Below, one piece after another: positions 1 to 9,075 of a DNA stretch of 64,000 bases; the stretch's first letter is position 1, and the number at the start of each line of letters is the position of its first letter. The DNA comes from Bradyrhizobium betae (GTDB lineage Bacteria > Pseudomonadota > Alphaproteobacteria > Rhizobiales > Xanthobacteraceae): the NCBI RefSeq assembly GCF_008932115.1, contig NZ_CP044543.1, positions 3,044,501-3,108,500 on the forward strand, read 5' to 3'. The notes under the pieces were generated by a model. It was not told the DNA's origin, made no database searches, and worked only from the letters and a program-made list of their open reading frames with translations. The position numbers and the translations under genes are program-made.

Positions 1-975
1 CAGCGCGCTGGGAAGAATGTCCATCGCTTGCGGAATGCTCTTGCCGTCCAGCCAGTCGGCCGCATGCTGGCCCATGGCATAGCCGAACACCGAGGATGCA
101 AGACTGATGCTGATCTTGTAGGGGCCGCCCTTCTTGATTTCAGTGACGGCTTCGACCTCGCCATCGATTCCGCCGAAGAACTGATCCGGCCTTTCCTTGC
201 CAGCCTCCCTGACGGCCTGCAGAGCCCCAAGGACGACAGTGTCGGCGCCCAGCACGACGTCCACGTCGGGATGTGCCAGCAAAATCGTTTGCATCATTTT
301 ATACCCGCCCTCCTGGTTCACCGTCGGCGGGGAAATATCCGCAACGATTTCGGCGCCGGGAATGTCCTTCAGCACATCGCGCATCGCCGCGAAGCGCGGG
401 GCGAGGAACTGCAGGCTGTCATGAGTCAAGAGCACGACATTGGCCTTGCCGCCAAGCTTGCCCCGAATGTAATTCGCCGCAGCATCGCCCAGCACCTTGC
501 CCGTGAGATATTGGGGCGCATTCAACAGGGACGTCGCGGGCGGCGGCACGACGGCGCCGACATAGGCGCCTTGCCAGATCATCTTCCGCAAGGCCGGCGC
601 CAACGAGGCGGGATCAACGGGCGCGACAACAAGTCCGCCGGTTCGCGCGTCCCGGAAGCCATCGACCTGTCCGATCATCTTCTCCGCGTTGTTGTCTGCA
701 ACCAAAGCGGAAAAGCTCAGGCCACGGTCCTTCGCGGCCATCGCGAGGCCTCTCGCAATGCCTTTGACGAATTCGCGATCATTGTCCTGCGCGAAGGCGA
801 GAGACTTGTTCAGTGACGGAGGGGGACTGCAACCAGCGGCGTTTCGATCGAACGGGCCAAAGACACGGGGGATCGTGATCCCGGCGGGTCCGTCCTCCGC
901 CCACGCGCCCGCGTGACCGGCAATAGCCGTGCAGACGATGAAAGCCGCGAACCAATTCCGTCTGTCAGATTTCAT
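1..975 (-). CDS. Periplasmic sugar-binding protein of ABC type (C-terminus cut by window edge)
   Basis: Reading the minus strand from the ATG at 975 gives 325 codons without a stop up to the window edge. The N-terminus (MKSDRRNWFAAFIVCTAIAG...) is a typical Sec signal peptide, cleaved near the AWAED region. The mature part resembles the type I periplasmic sugar-binding fold (Peripla_BP_4, ribose/xylose-binding family): LAFAQDNDREFVKGIARGL, VADNNAEKMIGQ, a QGAYVG segment, and NVVLLTHDSLQ followed by PDVDVVLGADT and FFGGIDG. These proteins bind a sugar or small ligand in the periplasm and hand it to a permease or a membrane sensor. The ATG overlaps the stop of the upstream histidine kinase as ATGA, so the two are probably translated together. 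The ligand cannot be told from sequence. Whether ABC permease genes follow is outside the window. Confidence 0.85.
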   Translation of the reverse strand, partial: MKSDRRNWFAAFIVCTAIAGHAGAWAEDGPAGITIPRVFGPFDRNAAGCSPPPSLNKSLAFAQDNDREFVKGIARGLAMAAKDRGLSFSALVADNNAEKMIGQVDGFRDARTGGLVVAPVDPASLAPALRKMIWQGAYVGAVVPPPATSLLNAPQYLTGKVLGDAAANYIRGKLGGKANVVLLTHDSLQFLAPRFAAMRDVLKDIPGAEIVADISPPTVNQEGGYKMMQTILLAHPDVDVVLGADTVVLGALQAVREAGKERPDQFFGGIDGEVEAVTEIKKGGPYKISISLASSVFGYAMGQHAADWLDGKSIPQAMDILPSAL

Positions 976-2474
976 GCGGTCACGCTGTCGGCCACGGAAG
1001 GAAGAACCAGTTTGCGTGGCAAGACTATCCGGAAAGTCGTGCCGCGATCCAGTTCGGAGGTCGCAGTGATATCGCCCCCAAGGTTTCTCAGAACCGTTCT
1101 CGCATAGGCGAGCCCGACACCCTCGCCGGTCTGGTCCAGCTTGCCGACCCTGCGGAACAACTCGAAAATCCGCCCCACATCCTGCGGAGCTATGCCTCGG
1201 CCATTGTCGGCAACCTCGATCGCGACCCGATCGCCGGGCAGTGTCGTGCTGCTGACCTTGAGCTGGAGCGGCCGCTCCTTCGCGCGATATTTGACCGCGT
1301 TGTCGAAGAGGTTGCCGATCACCTGCTCCAGCGAAAGCCGGTCGGTCACGATCGAGCTGACTTGAAACTGTGTATCGATCTTGCCACCGGCCGCCGAGAT
1401 CTGATGCTGGATCGCGGAGGCGCTCGAGACAATAGTCCGCTCGAGGTCGACGGTCTCCGGCGTTGGATCGCGGCGCCCGTCCCGCGACAGCAGGAGCACC
1501 GCGTTTAGGAGTGTCTCCATCTTGGACGCCGACTTGCGGATGTAGCCGATGGCTTCGGGCATCTCCTCATTGGTGATCTTTCTTGCATGCTGCAGATCCT
1601 GGTCGGCCGCCCCAACGCTCGGCTGCTCCAGGTATTGCGCGAGGTCCCTCGCTCCCTCTGCAAGCTCTTCAGAAAATCCCACGATGCTGATCAACGGAGC
1701 GCGAATGTCGTGCGACACCAGATGCGTGAAGCGCTGCATCTCTTCGTTGGCCCTCGCAAGAGCTTCCGTCCGGTGCCTGACCCGATCCTCCAGGGACACG
1801 TTGAGCGCCGCAACCTCGTCGCGCGCTTGCGTCAGCTCCCGGGTGTAACGCAGAAGCGTCACGGTCACGGCACCGACGACCAGCACAATAAGGACTGCCG
1901 CCACGATCGACGCAAACCTCAAATTCGTCGCGTTCACCCTTTGCTGCACGACGCCCGAGGTGAGACGATTGTCCATGGTTCGAACGATGCCCGAGACGAA
2001 CAGGTTCAACTCGTCCATCAGCGCCTTGCCGCGGTTGGTATTGGTGATGGCGAGGGCTTGGTCGTCCTTTCTGTCGTTCTTCAGCGCGATGGTCTGGTCC
2101 ATCTCGGCGAATTTATCGGCGGTGAGGACATCGAGCCGCTTCAACACCGTCGCGAACTGCGGGTCATCACCGAGATTTCGCTTCAGGCTATCGAGCTGCC
2201 GGTTGGCCGACGTCTTTGCGGCGCCGTAGGGAGAAAGATAGATCTGGTTGCCGGTCAGCAGCAATCCGCGCTGGCTCGCTTCCGCCGACTGGACGGCGCT
2301 GCGAAGCTCGACCGCTGCGACACGGACATCACGCAATCTGACCACTTCGTCGAAATGTTCGTTGGCGCGGTCGCCGAGCCACACGCTCATCCCGACAACC
2401 GCGAGCAGCGCGGCGAGGCCAACCACGAGCAAAACCAGCGAGATCGGCACGATGAGACGCTTCGCAATATACAT
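972..2474 (-). CDS. Membrane sensor histidine kinase with CHASE3 domain
   Basis: About 500 residues. A first membrane segment (LIVPISLVLLVVGLAALLAV) and a second one near residue 190 (FASIVAAVLIVLVVGAVTV) enclose a helical periplasmic region that matches the CHASE3 pattern (VELRSAVQSAEASQRGLLLTG). A coiled coil leads to the HisKA H-box VSHDIRAPLISIVGF, with the phospho-acceptor His present. The ATPase domain has the N-box (NLFDNAVKYR), G1 (DNGRGIAP), F-box (FELFRR) and G2 (GEGVGLAYA). The ATG at 2474 (MYIAKRL) is preferred; an in-frame TTG at 2510 would add 12 residues. The stop overlaps the start of a periplasmic sugar-binding protein by ATGA, suggesting that protein feeds ligand information to the kinase. 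No response regulator is adjacent. The 227 bp upstream (2475-2701) must hold the promoter; no clear boxes were seen. Confidence 0.9.
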   Translation of the reverse strand: MYIAKRLIVPISLVLLVVGLAALLAVVGMSVWLGDRANEHFDEVVRLRDVRVAAVELRSAVQSAEASQRGLLLTGNQIYLSPYGAAKTSANRQLDSLKRNLGDDPQFATVLKRLDVLTADKFAEMDQTIALKNDRKDDQALAITNTNRGKALMDELNLFVSGIVRTMDNRLTSGVVQQRVNATNLRFASIVAAVLIVLVVGAVTVTLLRYTRELTQARDEVAALNVSLEDRVRHRTEALARANEEMQRFTHLVSHDIRAPLISIVGFSEELAEGARDLAQYLEQPSVGAADQDLQHARKITNEEMPEAIGYIRKSASKMETLLNAVLLLSRDGRRDPTPETVDLERTIVSSASAIQHQISAAGGKIDTQFQVSSIVTDRLSLEQVIGNLFDNAVKYRAKERPLQLKVSSTTLPGDRVAIEVADNGRGIAPQDVGRIFELFRRVGKLDQTGEGVGLAYARTVLRNLGGDITATSELDRGTTFRIVLPRKLVLPSVADSVTA

Positions 2475-2701
2475 GTCGTGCCAATCCAGCCCGGACGCCG
2501 GGAAACTCAATAGGATTACAAGACCTTAAGGACGAAACAACATCAAGGCCCAACCGCCGGGTTCCATCCGGGAGTCGGGGCCTGCAGCGCGAATGCAGGG
2601 TGCAAACGCGCTCGCGCCCCGGCCGGATGACGGCCAGGGCGCTGCGATCGGACATGCTCGGGTTGTCGGACGAACGCCAGGGATGCCCCCGACAGAGAGG
2701 C

Positions 2702-4195
2702 TCAGACCCCCGCCATCATCACGTATTTGATCTCGACATATTCTTCCATGCCGTGACGCGAGCCTTCGCGGCCAAGGCCGCTTTCCTTGACGCCGCCGAA
2801 GGGGGCGACTTCCGTGGTGATCAGGCCGGTGTTGACGCCGACCATGCCGGATTCCAGCGCCTCGGCAACACGCCAGACGCGGCCGAGATCGCGGGAGTAG
2901 AAGTAGGAGGCCAGACCAAACGGCGAGGCGTTGCACATCGCGACGACATCGGCCTCGTCCTTGAAGCGGATGACGGGCGCGAGCGGGCCGAAGGTTTCTT
3001 CCTGCGCCACCAGCGAGTCCGGCTTGACGTCAGCGAGCACGGTCGGCTCGAAGAACGAGCGTCCGAGCTCGCTGCGCTTGCCGCCGGTGACGACCTTGGC
3101 GCCGCGCTTCACGGCGTCGGCGATGTGGCGCTCGACCTTGTCGACCGCCTTCAGGTTGATCAGCGGCCCCTGCGTGATGCCGCTCTCGGTACCGTCGCCG
3201 ATCTTCATCGCCGCGACCTTGGCCGAGAGCTTCTTCACGAACTCGTCGTAGATCTTGTCCTGAGCGTAGATGCGATTGGCGCAGACGCAGGTCTGGCCCA
3301 TGTTGCGATATTTCGAGACCATCGCGCCTTCGACCGCCGCATCGATGTCGGCATCGTCGAACACCACGAACGGCGCGTTGCCGCCGAGCTCGAGGCCGAG
3401 CCGCTTCACGCCGACGGAGGCCTGCTGGTAGAGGATCTTGCCGACCGCGGTCGAGCCGGTGAAGCCGACGAAGCGCACCGCCGGATGCTCGCACAGCACC
3501 TTGCCGATCGGCGGCGCGTCGCCGGTGACGATGTTGAGCACGCCCTTGGGGATGCCGGCCTTCTCGGCGAGCACGGCGAGCGCCAGCGCCGACAGCGGCG
3601 TCTCGTTGGCGGGCTTCAGCACCACGGTGCAACCGGCGGCAAGGGCCGGCGAGACCTTCCGCGTGATCATCGAGTTCGGGAAATTCCACGGCGTGATCGC
3701 GCCGCAGACACCGATCGGCTGCTTGATCGCGAGCAGGCGCGCATCGGGCCGCTGCGTCGGGATGGTCTCGCCATAGACGCGGCGGGCTTCCTCGGCGAAG
3801 AACTCGATATAGGCGGCGCCGATGTCGACTTCGCCGAGAGCTTCGGAGAGCGGCTTGCCCTGCTCGGAGGTGAGGATCAGCGCGAGGTCCTCGCGATTGG
3901 CGATGATCAGCTCGAACCATTTGCGCAGGATGTTGGAGCGCTGCTTGGCGGTGTGCTTGGCCCAGGCCGGGAAGGCGCGCTGGGCGGCTTCAACCGCCTT
4001 GGTCGTCTCGTCCGCACCGAGCTGCGGGACCTTGGCGAGCTCGACGCCAGTCGCGGGATTGTTGACGGCAAAGACCGGCGTTCCGACCCAGGCGCCGTCG
4101 ATGTAGCAGGCCTCCTTCAGCAGCGAAGGATCCTTCAGCCGGTCGCGCAGGGCGGCGGTGGCTTGCGGGGCGCGTGCGGCGGCGGTCGGTGTCAT
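2702..4195 (-). CDS. gabD: NAD(P)-dependent succinate-semialdehyde dehydrogenase
   Basis: A 497-residue aldehyde dehydrogenase of the class that oxidises succinate semialdehyde to succinate in the cytoplasm, the last step of the GABA shunt. Visible family motifs are AITPWNFPNSMITRK, LKPANETPLSALALA, the nucleotide-binding FTGSTAVGK, the general-base ELGGNAPFVVFDDAD, the catalytic Cys segment GQTCVCANRIYAQ (the spelling typical of GabD) and EETFGPLAPVIRF. The start at 4195 (MTPTAAARAPQ) is chosen because GAGGAG lies 7 nt upstream; a longer in-frame reading to 4255 has no ribosome-binding site. No gabT or gabP lies next to it, so it appears to be a single-gene unit. Closely related glutarate-semialdehyde dehydrogenases cannot be excluded. 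Confidence 0.92.
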   Translation of the reverse strand: MTPTAAARAPQATAALRDRLKDPSLLKEACYIDGAWVGTPVFAVNNPATGVELAKVPQLGADETTKAVEAAQRAFPAWAKHTAKQRSNILRKWFELIIANREDLALILTSEQGKPLSEALGEVDIGAAYIEFFAEEARRVYGETIPTQRPDARLLAIKQPIGVCGAITPWNFPNSMITRKVSPALAAGCTVVLKPANETPLSALALAVLAEKAGIPKGVLNIVTGDAPPIGKVLCEHPAVRFVGFTGSTAVGKILYQQASVGVKRLGLELGGNAPFVVFDDADIDAAVEGAMVSKYRNMGQTCVCANRIYAQDKIYDEFVKKLSAKVAAMKIGDGTESGITQGPLINLKAVDKVERHIADAVKRGAKVVTGGKRSELGRSFFEPTVLADVKPDSLVAQEETFGPLAPVIRFKDEADVVAMCNASPFGLASYFYSRDLGRVWRVAEALESGMVGVNTGLITTEVAPFGGVKESGLGREGSRHGMEEYVEIKYVMMAGV

Positions 4196-4307
4196 GGCAT
4201 TACTCCTCAGGGCGCGATCGAATTTGCCCGGAATATAGGGCCAGACGGTGCGCAATGCACCGTCCCGCGACGCACATCTGATGGGAGTTATAGCGAGAGC
4301 GGAAGGG

Positions 4308-4628
4308 TTACGCCGCGCCGCTCATATAGGTCTCGCGCCGGCCGATCATCCGCTCGGCGGCCGCCTTGGCGCCGGCCTTCGAGGAGGTCGCGCACGTCCG
4401 GTATTCGAGATCGGGCGCGTCGGAGGCGTCGCGGCGGCCGAACCAGGATTTCGAGCCGACCGGCAGCAACGCCAGCGCCTGCGCCAGATTGTCGACCGCG
4501 CCGAACGAATAGAGCGCGCCGGTGCCGGCGATCCGCACCTCGTAAATGCCGGGTGAGATCGGCGCTTCGAGGTTCTCGCCCCGTCCGGGACGGGGATAGC
4601 GCTTCCATTCGCTCCAGGTCGAAATCAT
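4308..4628 (-). CDS. Conserved small hypothetical protein (106 aa)
   Basis: Starts at the ATG at 4628 (MISTWSEWKRYPRPGRG), which has GAGGGG 8 nt upstream. The protein is short and soluble, without a signal peptide or membrane segment. A stretch in the middle reads PGIYEVRIAGTGALYSFG followed by an amphipathic helix (AVDNLAQALALL). This loosely resembles the beta-hairpin and first helix of GIY-YIG nucleases, but YSFG replaces YIG and no catalytic Arg/Glu pattern could be assigned, so a nuclease function is not claimed. The C-terminal part is helical and basic (SSKAGAKAAAERMIGRRE). It stands alone between gabD and the divergent serine hydrolase. Confidence 0.65.
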   Translation of the reverse strand: MISTWSEWKRYPRPGRGENLEAPISPGIYEVRIAGTGALYSFGAVDNLAQALALLPVGSKSWFGRRDASDAPDLEYRTCATSSKAGAKAAAERMIGRRETYMSGAA

Positions 4629-4965
4629 CTGAGGTCCCCTCACGGCCGATCGAAGGCCGCCAAATTGTATCAAGTCCTAGCGTCAGCCGCCCATTGGGCC
4701 AGAGGTCAAACGCGGCAACGCACAAAATGTTTCAAGTGCTTCAAACGCTCGAGACATATCGCCCGGCTCATCCGAGGTCACGGCGAAGTGCGGCCATCCA
4801 CCGCACATTGCGATGGCGTGTTGCAATCGTGTCGTCCCGCCTGGAGCGCGGACCGTCAAGTCACGACATCGCGACCGAAGCGCGCATATGGCCGCGCTTG
4901 CCGCGCAGCGGATGCCGGAGGACAATCGGTCACTTCCAATAATAATCAAACCGGAGGAAATGCCT
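4629..4965. other. Divergent intergenic region, 337 bp
   Basis: Lies between the starts of the small hypothetical protein (minus) and the serine hydrolase (plus) and must contain promoters for both. Apart from the ribosome-binding sites at its two ends (GAGGGG for the minus gene, GGAGG at 4953-4957 for the plus gene) no operator, RNA gene or further coding sequence could be recognised. Confidence 0.5.
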
Positions 4966-6159
4966 ATGCAAAGCCAAGCCCAGATCGACGAGATTCTGCG
5001 CCAGAAGAGCGACGCCAAGGAGATTCCCGGCGTCGTCGCCATCGCCGCCAGCGGTAACGACGTGCTCTATCAGGGCGCCTTCGGCAAGCGCGATCTGTCC
5101 AAGCCCGATGCGATGACGGCGGATAGCGTGTTCTGGATCGCCTCAATGACGAAGGCAGTGACATCGGCGGGCGCGATGCAACTTGTCGAGCAGGGCAAGC
5201 TGCTGCTGGATGCCCCGATCGGCGAGGTGCTGCCCGATCTCGCCAAGCCGCAGGTGCTCGAAGGCTTCGATTCCAGCGGTGAGCCGAGGCTGCGGCCGGC
5301 GAAGGGACCGATCACGCTGCGCCAGCTCATGACCCACACCGCCGGCTTCGCCTACAACATGTGGAACGGCGATCTTGCGATCCATCTGGAAAAGACCGGC
5401 ACCCCCGCCATCACCACCTGCCAGAATGCGGCGCTGAAGACGCCCGTCATGACCGATCCCGGCACACGCTGGGAATACGGCACCAACATCGATTTCGTCG
5501 GCAAGGCCGTGGAAGCCGTCAGCGGCAAGCGGCTGGATGCCTATTTGCGCGACAACCTTTTTGCTCCACTCGGAATGTCCGACACCGGCTTCAAGATCAC
5601 CGACACCATGCGCAAGCGCCTGGTCGGCATGCATGCGCGCGGTGAGGACGGCCAGCTCGCCGCGATCCCGTTCGAGCTCGAGCAGGAGCCGGAATTCCAC
5701 ATGGGCGGCGGCGGCCTTTATGCGACCGCGGCAGACTACATCAGGTTCACGCAGATGATCCTGAACAAAGGCCGCGGCAACGGCAACCAGGTGCTCAAGG
5801 CCGAGACCGTCGCGACGATGGGGCAGAACCACATCGGCGATCTCAACATGACCAAGCTGACGACGGCGGCGCCGATGTACACCAACGACGTCGATCTCTA
5901 TCCGGAGCAGGTGAAGAAATGGGGCCTCAGCTTCATGATCAACACCGCCAAGACCGCCGAGGGACGCAGCGCAGGCAGCCTCGCCTGGGCGGGCCTCGCC
6001 AACACCTATTACTGGATCGACCCGTCACGCGACGTCACCGGCGTGATCCTGATGCAGTTGCTGCCGTTCGCGGATGCCAAGTGCCTGGAGACGTTCGCAG
6101 GCTTCGAGCGCGGGGTGTATGCCGGGCTTGATGCGGGGAGCGGGCAGAGGGCGGCGTAA
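4966..6159 (+). CDS. Serine hydrolase of the beta-lactamase/EstB fold
   Basis: 397 residues with the penicillin-binding/class C beta-lactamase fold. The SxxK catalytic tetrad motif is ASMTKAVTSAG near residue 62, a Tyr motif is WEYGTNIDFVG, and the substrate-binding strand lies in the C-terminal third (AGLANTYYWIDPSRDVTG). Enzymes of this family are esterases, D-aminopeptidases or peptidases rather than antibiotic resistance enzymes. No signal peptide is visible, so it is probably cytoplasmic. The ATG at 4966 is chosen because GGAGG at 4953-4957 is 8 nt away; a second ATG at 4960 is too close to that site. The gene stands alone and its substrate is unknown. Confidence 0.88.
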   Translation: MQSQAQIDEILRQKSDAKEIPGVVAIAASGNDVLYQGAFGKRDLSKPDAMTADSVFWIASMTKAVTSAGAMQLVEQGKLLLDAPIGEVLPDLAKPQVLEGFDSSGEPRLRPAKGPITLRQLMTHTAGFAYNMWNGDLAIHLEKTGTPAITTCQNAALKTPVMTDPGTRWEYGTNIDFVGKAVEAVSGKRLDAYLRDNLFAPLGMSDTGFKITDTMRKRLVGMHARGEDGQLAAIPFELEQEPEFHMGGGGLYATAADYIRFTQMILNKGRGNGNQVLKAETVATMGQNHIGDLNMTKLTTAAPMYTNDVDLYPEQVKKWGLSFMINTAKTAEGRSAGSLAWAGLANTYYWIDPSRDVTGVILMQLLPFADAKCLETFAGFERGVYAGLDAGSGQRAA

Positions 6160-6196
6160 GGAGCGCATCCGCGCGCAACTCTCGCAAAACGAAGAC

Positions 6197-6298
6197 TGTC
6201 ATTCCCCGCGAAAGCGGGGAATCCAGTACGCTGCGGCCTCTCGGTAAGCCACTGACGTCACGGCGTACTGGATCGCCCGGTCAAGCCGGGCGATGACA
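6197..6298. repeat. Palindromic intergenic repeat, type A
   Basis: The segment starts TGTCATTCCCCGCG, includes AATCCAGTAC, and ends with GTACTGGATCGCCCGG and a GCCGGGCGATGACA hairpin arm. It shares its outer arms (CCAGTA / GTACTGGAT / CCGGTCAAGCCGGG / ATGACA) with the element at 42630-42740, while the central module is inverted between the two copies. It lies between two convergent genes and could fold into a long stem-loop. Confidence 0.7.
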
Positions 6299-6323
6299 AC
6301 GGAGAGAATGAGGCTGCTTCGCG

Positions 6324-7325
6324 TTACGCCGTCAGCCCGCGCTGCTGGGCCAATTCCTTCAGCGACACCTGCGGGCGGGCACCGATGTGCTGGATCACTT
6401 CGGCCGCCGCCAGCGCGCCGAGCTCGCCACACTGCTTGTAGGCAAGATTGCGCGCCAGCCCGAACAGAAAGCCCGCGGCGAACAGGTCGCCGGCGCCGGT
6501 GGTGTCGACCAGCTGGGCGATGGGGAACGCCGGTGCTGCGACGGCGTCTTCCGCCGAAACCACCATGCAGCCCTTCTCGCTGCGGGTGACCACGCCGAGA
6601 TTGACGTCGTTGCGCAGCTGCTTCAGCGCAGTGTCGAAATCCGAGGTCATGTAGAGCGAATGCAGTTCGGACTCGTTGGCGAAGACGATGTCGACGGTGC
6701 CGTTGCGCATCAGCGACAGGAACTCGTCGCGATAGCGATCGACACAGAAGGAATCCGATAGCGTCAGCGCCACCTTGCGCTTGGCATCATGCGCGATCTT
6801 GGCCGCCTTGACGAAGGCCTCCTTGGCGTTCTTGGGATCCCAGAGATAGCCTTCGAGATAGACGATCCCGGCGCCGGCGATCTCGGCGGGGTCGATATCG
6901 GCGGGCGACAGGTCCTGCGCCGCGCCGAGATAGGTGTTCATGGTGCGCTCGCCGTCGGGCGTGACCAGGATGTAGGAGCAGCCGGTGGCGGCGCCGTCCT
7001 TCGCTGCGGGCGTGTTGAAGGCGACGCCGGCGGCGCGGATGTCGTGCATGTAGAGATTGCCGATCTGGTCATCCTTGACCTTGCCGACATAGGCGGCACG
7101 CGCCCCCAGGCTGCCGATGCCGACGATGGTGTTGGCGGCCGAACCGCCCGAAACTTCCGTCGCCGGACCCATGTCCTTGTAGATGGCGGCGGCCCGCGCC
7201 TCGTCGATCAGGGACATGCTGCCCTTGGTCATGCCGTGCTTGGCCAAAAAGGCTTCGTCGGTCCTGACCAGCACGTCGAACAGCGCATTGCCGATCCCGA
7301 GAACGTCATATTTCACGTCAGCCAT
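6324..7325 (-). CDS. PfkB-family adenosine kinase-like sugar kinase
   Basis: 333 residues with the ribokinase/PfkB fold. The N-terminal GIGNALFDVLV strand and the GGSAANT signature (VSGGSAANTIVGIGSLG) bind the sugar moiety. The C-terminal DTTGAGDLFAAGFLFGLA motif holds the anion hole and catalytic Asp. In rhizobia this family is annotated as adenosine kinase, converting adenosine to AMP with ATP for purine salvage. The start MADVKYDVLG at 7325 gives the usual family length. The gene is transcribed divergently from murJ. Ribose or another nucleoside as substrate cannot be excluded from sequence alone. Confidence 0.88.
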   Translation of the reverse strand: MADVKYDVLGIGNALFDVLVRTDEAFLAKHGMTKGSMSLIDEARAAAIYKDMGPATEVSGGSAANTIVGIGSLGARAAYVGKVKDDQIGNLYMHDIRAAGVAFNTPAAKDGAATGCSYILVTPDGERTMNTYLGAAQDLSPADIDPAEIAGAGIVYLEGYLWDPKNAKEAFVKAAKIAHDAKRKVALTLSDSFCVDRYRDEFLSLMRNGTVDIVFANESELHSLYMTSDFDTALKQLRNDVNLGVVTRSEKGCMVVSAEDAVAAPAFPIAQLVDTTGAGDLFAAGFLFGLARNLAYKQCGELGALAAAEVIQHIGARPQVSLKELAQQRGLTA

Positions 7326-7450
7326 TCACCTTGATCCTGTTGCCGGATTGCGATCCCTGAGGAAATCCGCTTCCTGTCGGCCTGAAATCTGGCTCGCGGC
7401 CTATCACGACCGGCCCCGCGCGGGCAAGCAACGGTATTATAACAAGCCCG

Positions 7451-9001
7451 ATGATCCGCTCCTTCCTGACCGTCTCGACGGGAACACTGGCCTCGCGGCT
7501 GCTGGGTTTTGCCCGCGACTCCCTGATCGCGGCGCTGCTCGGCACCGGCGCGGTGGCGGATGCGTTTCTGGCGGCATTCCAGCTCGTCAATGTGGTCCGC
7601 CGTCTGCTCAGCGAAGGGGCGCTGAATGCGGCCCTGATCCCGGCCTGGCTGCACATCCGTGACCGCGACGGCGAGGCGGCCGCCTCCGCCTTCGCCGGCC
7701 GCGTGCTCGGCACGGTCAGCACCGCCCTGATCGCGGTCTCGGTCGTCATTGCGTTCCTGATGCCGCTGATCATCACGATCATTGCACCAGGATTCATCGG
7801 CAGCAGCACGCTCGATCTCGCCGTCGCGAACGCGCGGCTGATGCTGCCCTATCTCGCTTTCGCCGGTCCTGTCACGGTGCTGATGGGCCTGCTCAACGCA
7901 CAAGGGCGATTTGCACTCACTGCGTTCTCGCCGCTGCTGTTCAATATCGCGCTGATCGCCGCGATCGCGACGCTGCTGTTGTGGCACGCCGATGCGACCT
8001 TCGCCGCGTGGATGCTGGCGGCCACCGTGGGCGCCGCCGGCCTGTTGCAACTCGCGATGCTGCTGTCGCAGCGGAGCGGGCGCCTCGCAACGCCGCTGCG
8101 GATGAGCTTCGACAAGGAGATGCGCGGCTTCTTCGCCAAGGCCATTCCCGGCATGATCGCAAGCTCCGGTCCGCAATGGCTGATGGTGGCCGGCGCGATC
8201 ATCGCCTCCGCCACGCCGTCCGCCGTCTCCTGGCTCTATTTCGCCAACCGGCTGATCGAGCTGCCGCTCGGCATCGTCGGCGTCGCCATGGGCACGGTGC
8301 TGGTGCCGGAGCTGACGCGCGCGGTGAGCACCGGCGACCGCGATGCGGTGGCGCATGCGGAATCGCGTGCGCTGGAACTTGCGACCGGGCTCGCACTGCC
8401 AGCCACGCTTGGCCTGATCGTGCTGGCCGAGCCGATCGTGCGGCTCCTGTTCCAGCATGGCGCCTTCGGCGCGGCGGACAGCCTCGCAACCGCGCATGCG
8501 CTGATGTGGCTGGCGCTGGGGCTGCCGGCCCACGTGCTGATCAAGGCGCTGTCGCCGGCCTTCTATGCCCGCAGCGACACGATGACGCCGCTGCTCGCAA
8601 CGACGAAAGGATTCGTGGTCGCGGTCGCGCTCGCGGTCCTGCTCGGTCATTATTTCGGCGCGAGCGGGATCGCCGCCAGCATCGCGGCCGGCGCCTGGAG
8701 CAGCGCGCTTTCGCTGCTCCGCAGGGGCACGCGCGAATTCGGCTTCTCGGTCGATGCGGCCGCGCGACAACGGCTGCCGCGGATCGTGCTTGCCGCCGTG
8801 GCGATGGGCGCGCTGCTCTGGCTGACGATGGGCCTGATGCCTGCCGAGGCGCATGGCCTGATCAGGTTCGTTGCGCTGGGCTTCCAGATCGCGGCCGGCA
8901 TCGGCGTCTATGGCCTGCTCCTGCAAATCCTGGGCGTCGCCTCCCTGCGCGAGGCGGCGGCCGCCCTGAAGCGACCTGCCACACGCGATCCGCGCGCCTG
9001 A
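7451..9001 (+). CDS. murJ: Lipid II flippase MurJ (MviN)
   Basis: 516 residues, about fourteen hydrophobic segments, of the MOP (MATE-like) superfamily. The N-terminal signature SRLLGFARDSLIAALLGTG and the following VNVVRRLLSEGALNAALIP are diagnostic for MurJ, whose conserved Arg residues contact the lipid II head group. It moves the peptidoglycan precursor across the inner membrane. Later landmarks are FAKAIPGMIASSGPQW, LIELPLGIVGVAMGTVLVPEL and LLFQHGAFGAADS. The ATG at 7451 starts exactly at the family N-terminus (MIRSFLTVSTGTLASR). trpS follows in the same direction after 74 bp. Confidence 0.96.
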   Translation: MIRSFLTVSTGTLASRLLGFARDSLIAALLGTGAVADAFLAAFQLVNVVRRLLSEGALNAALIPAWLHIRDRDGEAAASAFAGRVLGTVSTALIAVSVVIAFLMPLIITIIAPGFIGSSTLDLAVANARLMLPYLAFAGPVTVLMGLLNAQGRFALTAFSPLLFNIALIAAIATLLLWHADATFAAWMLAATVGAAGLLQLAMLLSQRSGRLATPLRMSFDKEMRGFFAKAIPGMIASSGPQWLMVAGAIIASATPSAVSWLYFANRLIELPLGIVGVAMGTVLVPELTRAVSTGDRDAVAHAESRALELATGLALPATLGLIVLAEPIVRLLFQHGAFGAADSLATAHALMWLALGLPAHVLIKALSPAFYARSDTMTPLLATTKGFVVAVALAVLLGHYFGASGIAASIAAGAWSSALSLLRRGTREFGFSVDAAARQRLPRIVLAAVAMGALLWLTMGLMPAEAHGLIRFVALGFQIAAGIGVYGLLLQILGVASLREAAAALKRPATRDPRA

Positions 9002-9075
9002 GCCCCGCGAATTACCCTTGACGGGGCAGCGCCGCTGTTGGAAACGACGCCGGCTACCCCTTAGGAAAGCTTGCC

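Noticed and set aside
9002..9026. Possible T-box or trp-type attenuator before trpS
   Set aside because: Only a 6-bp inverted repeat is present; no specifier loop, T-box sequence or leader peptide with Trp codons was seen.
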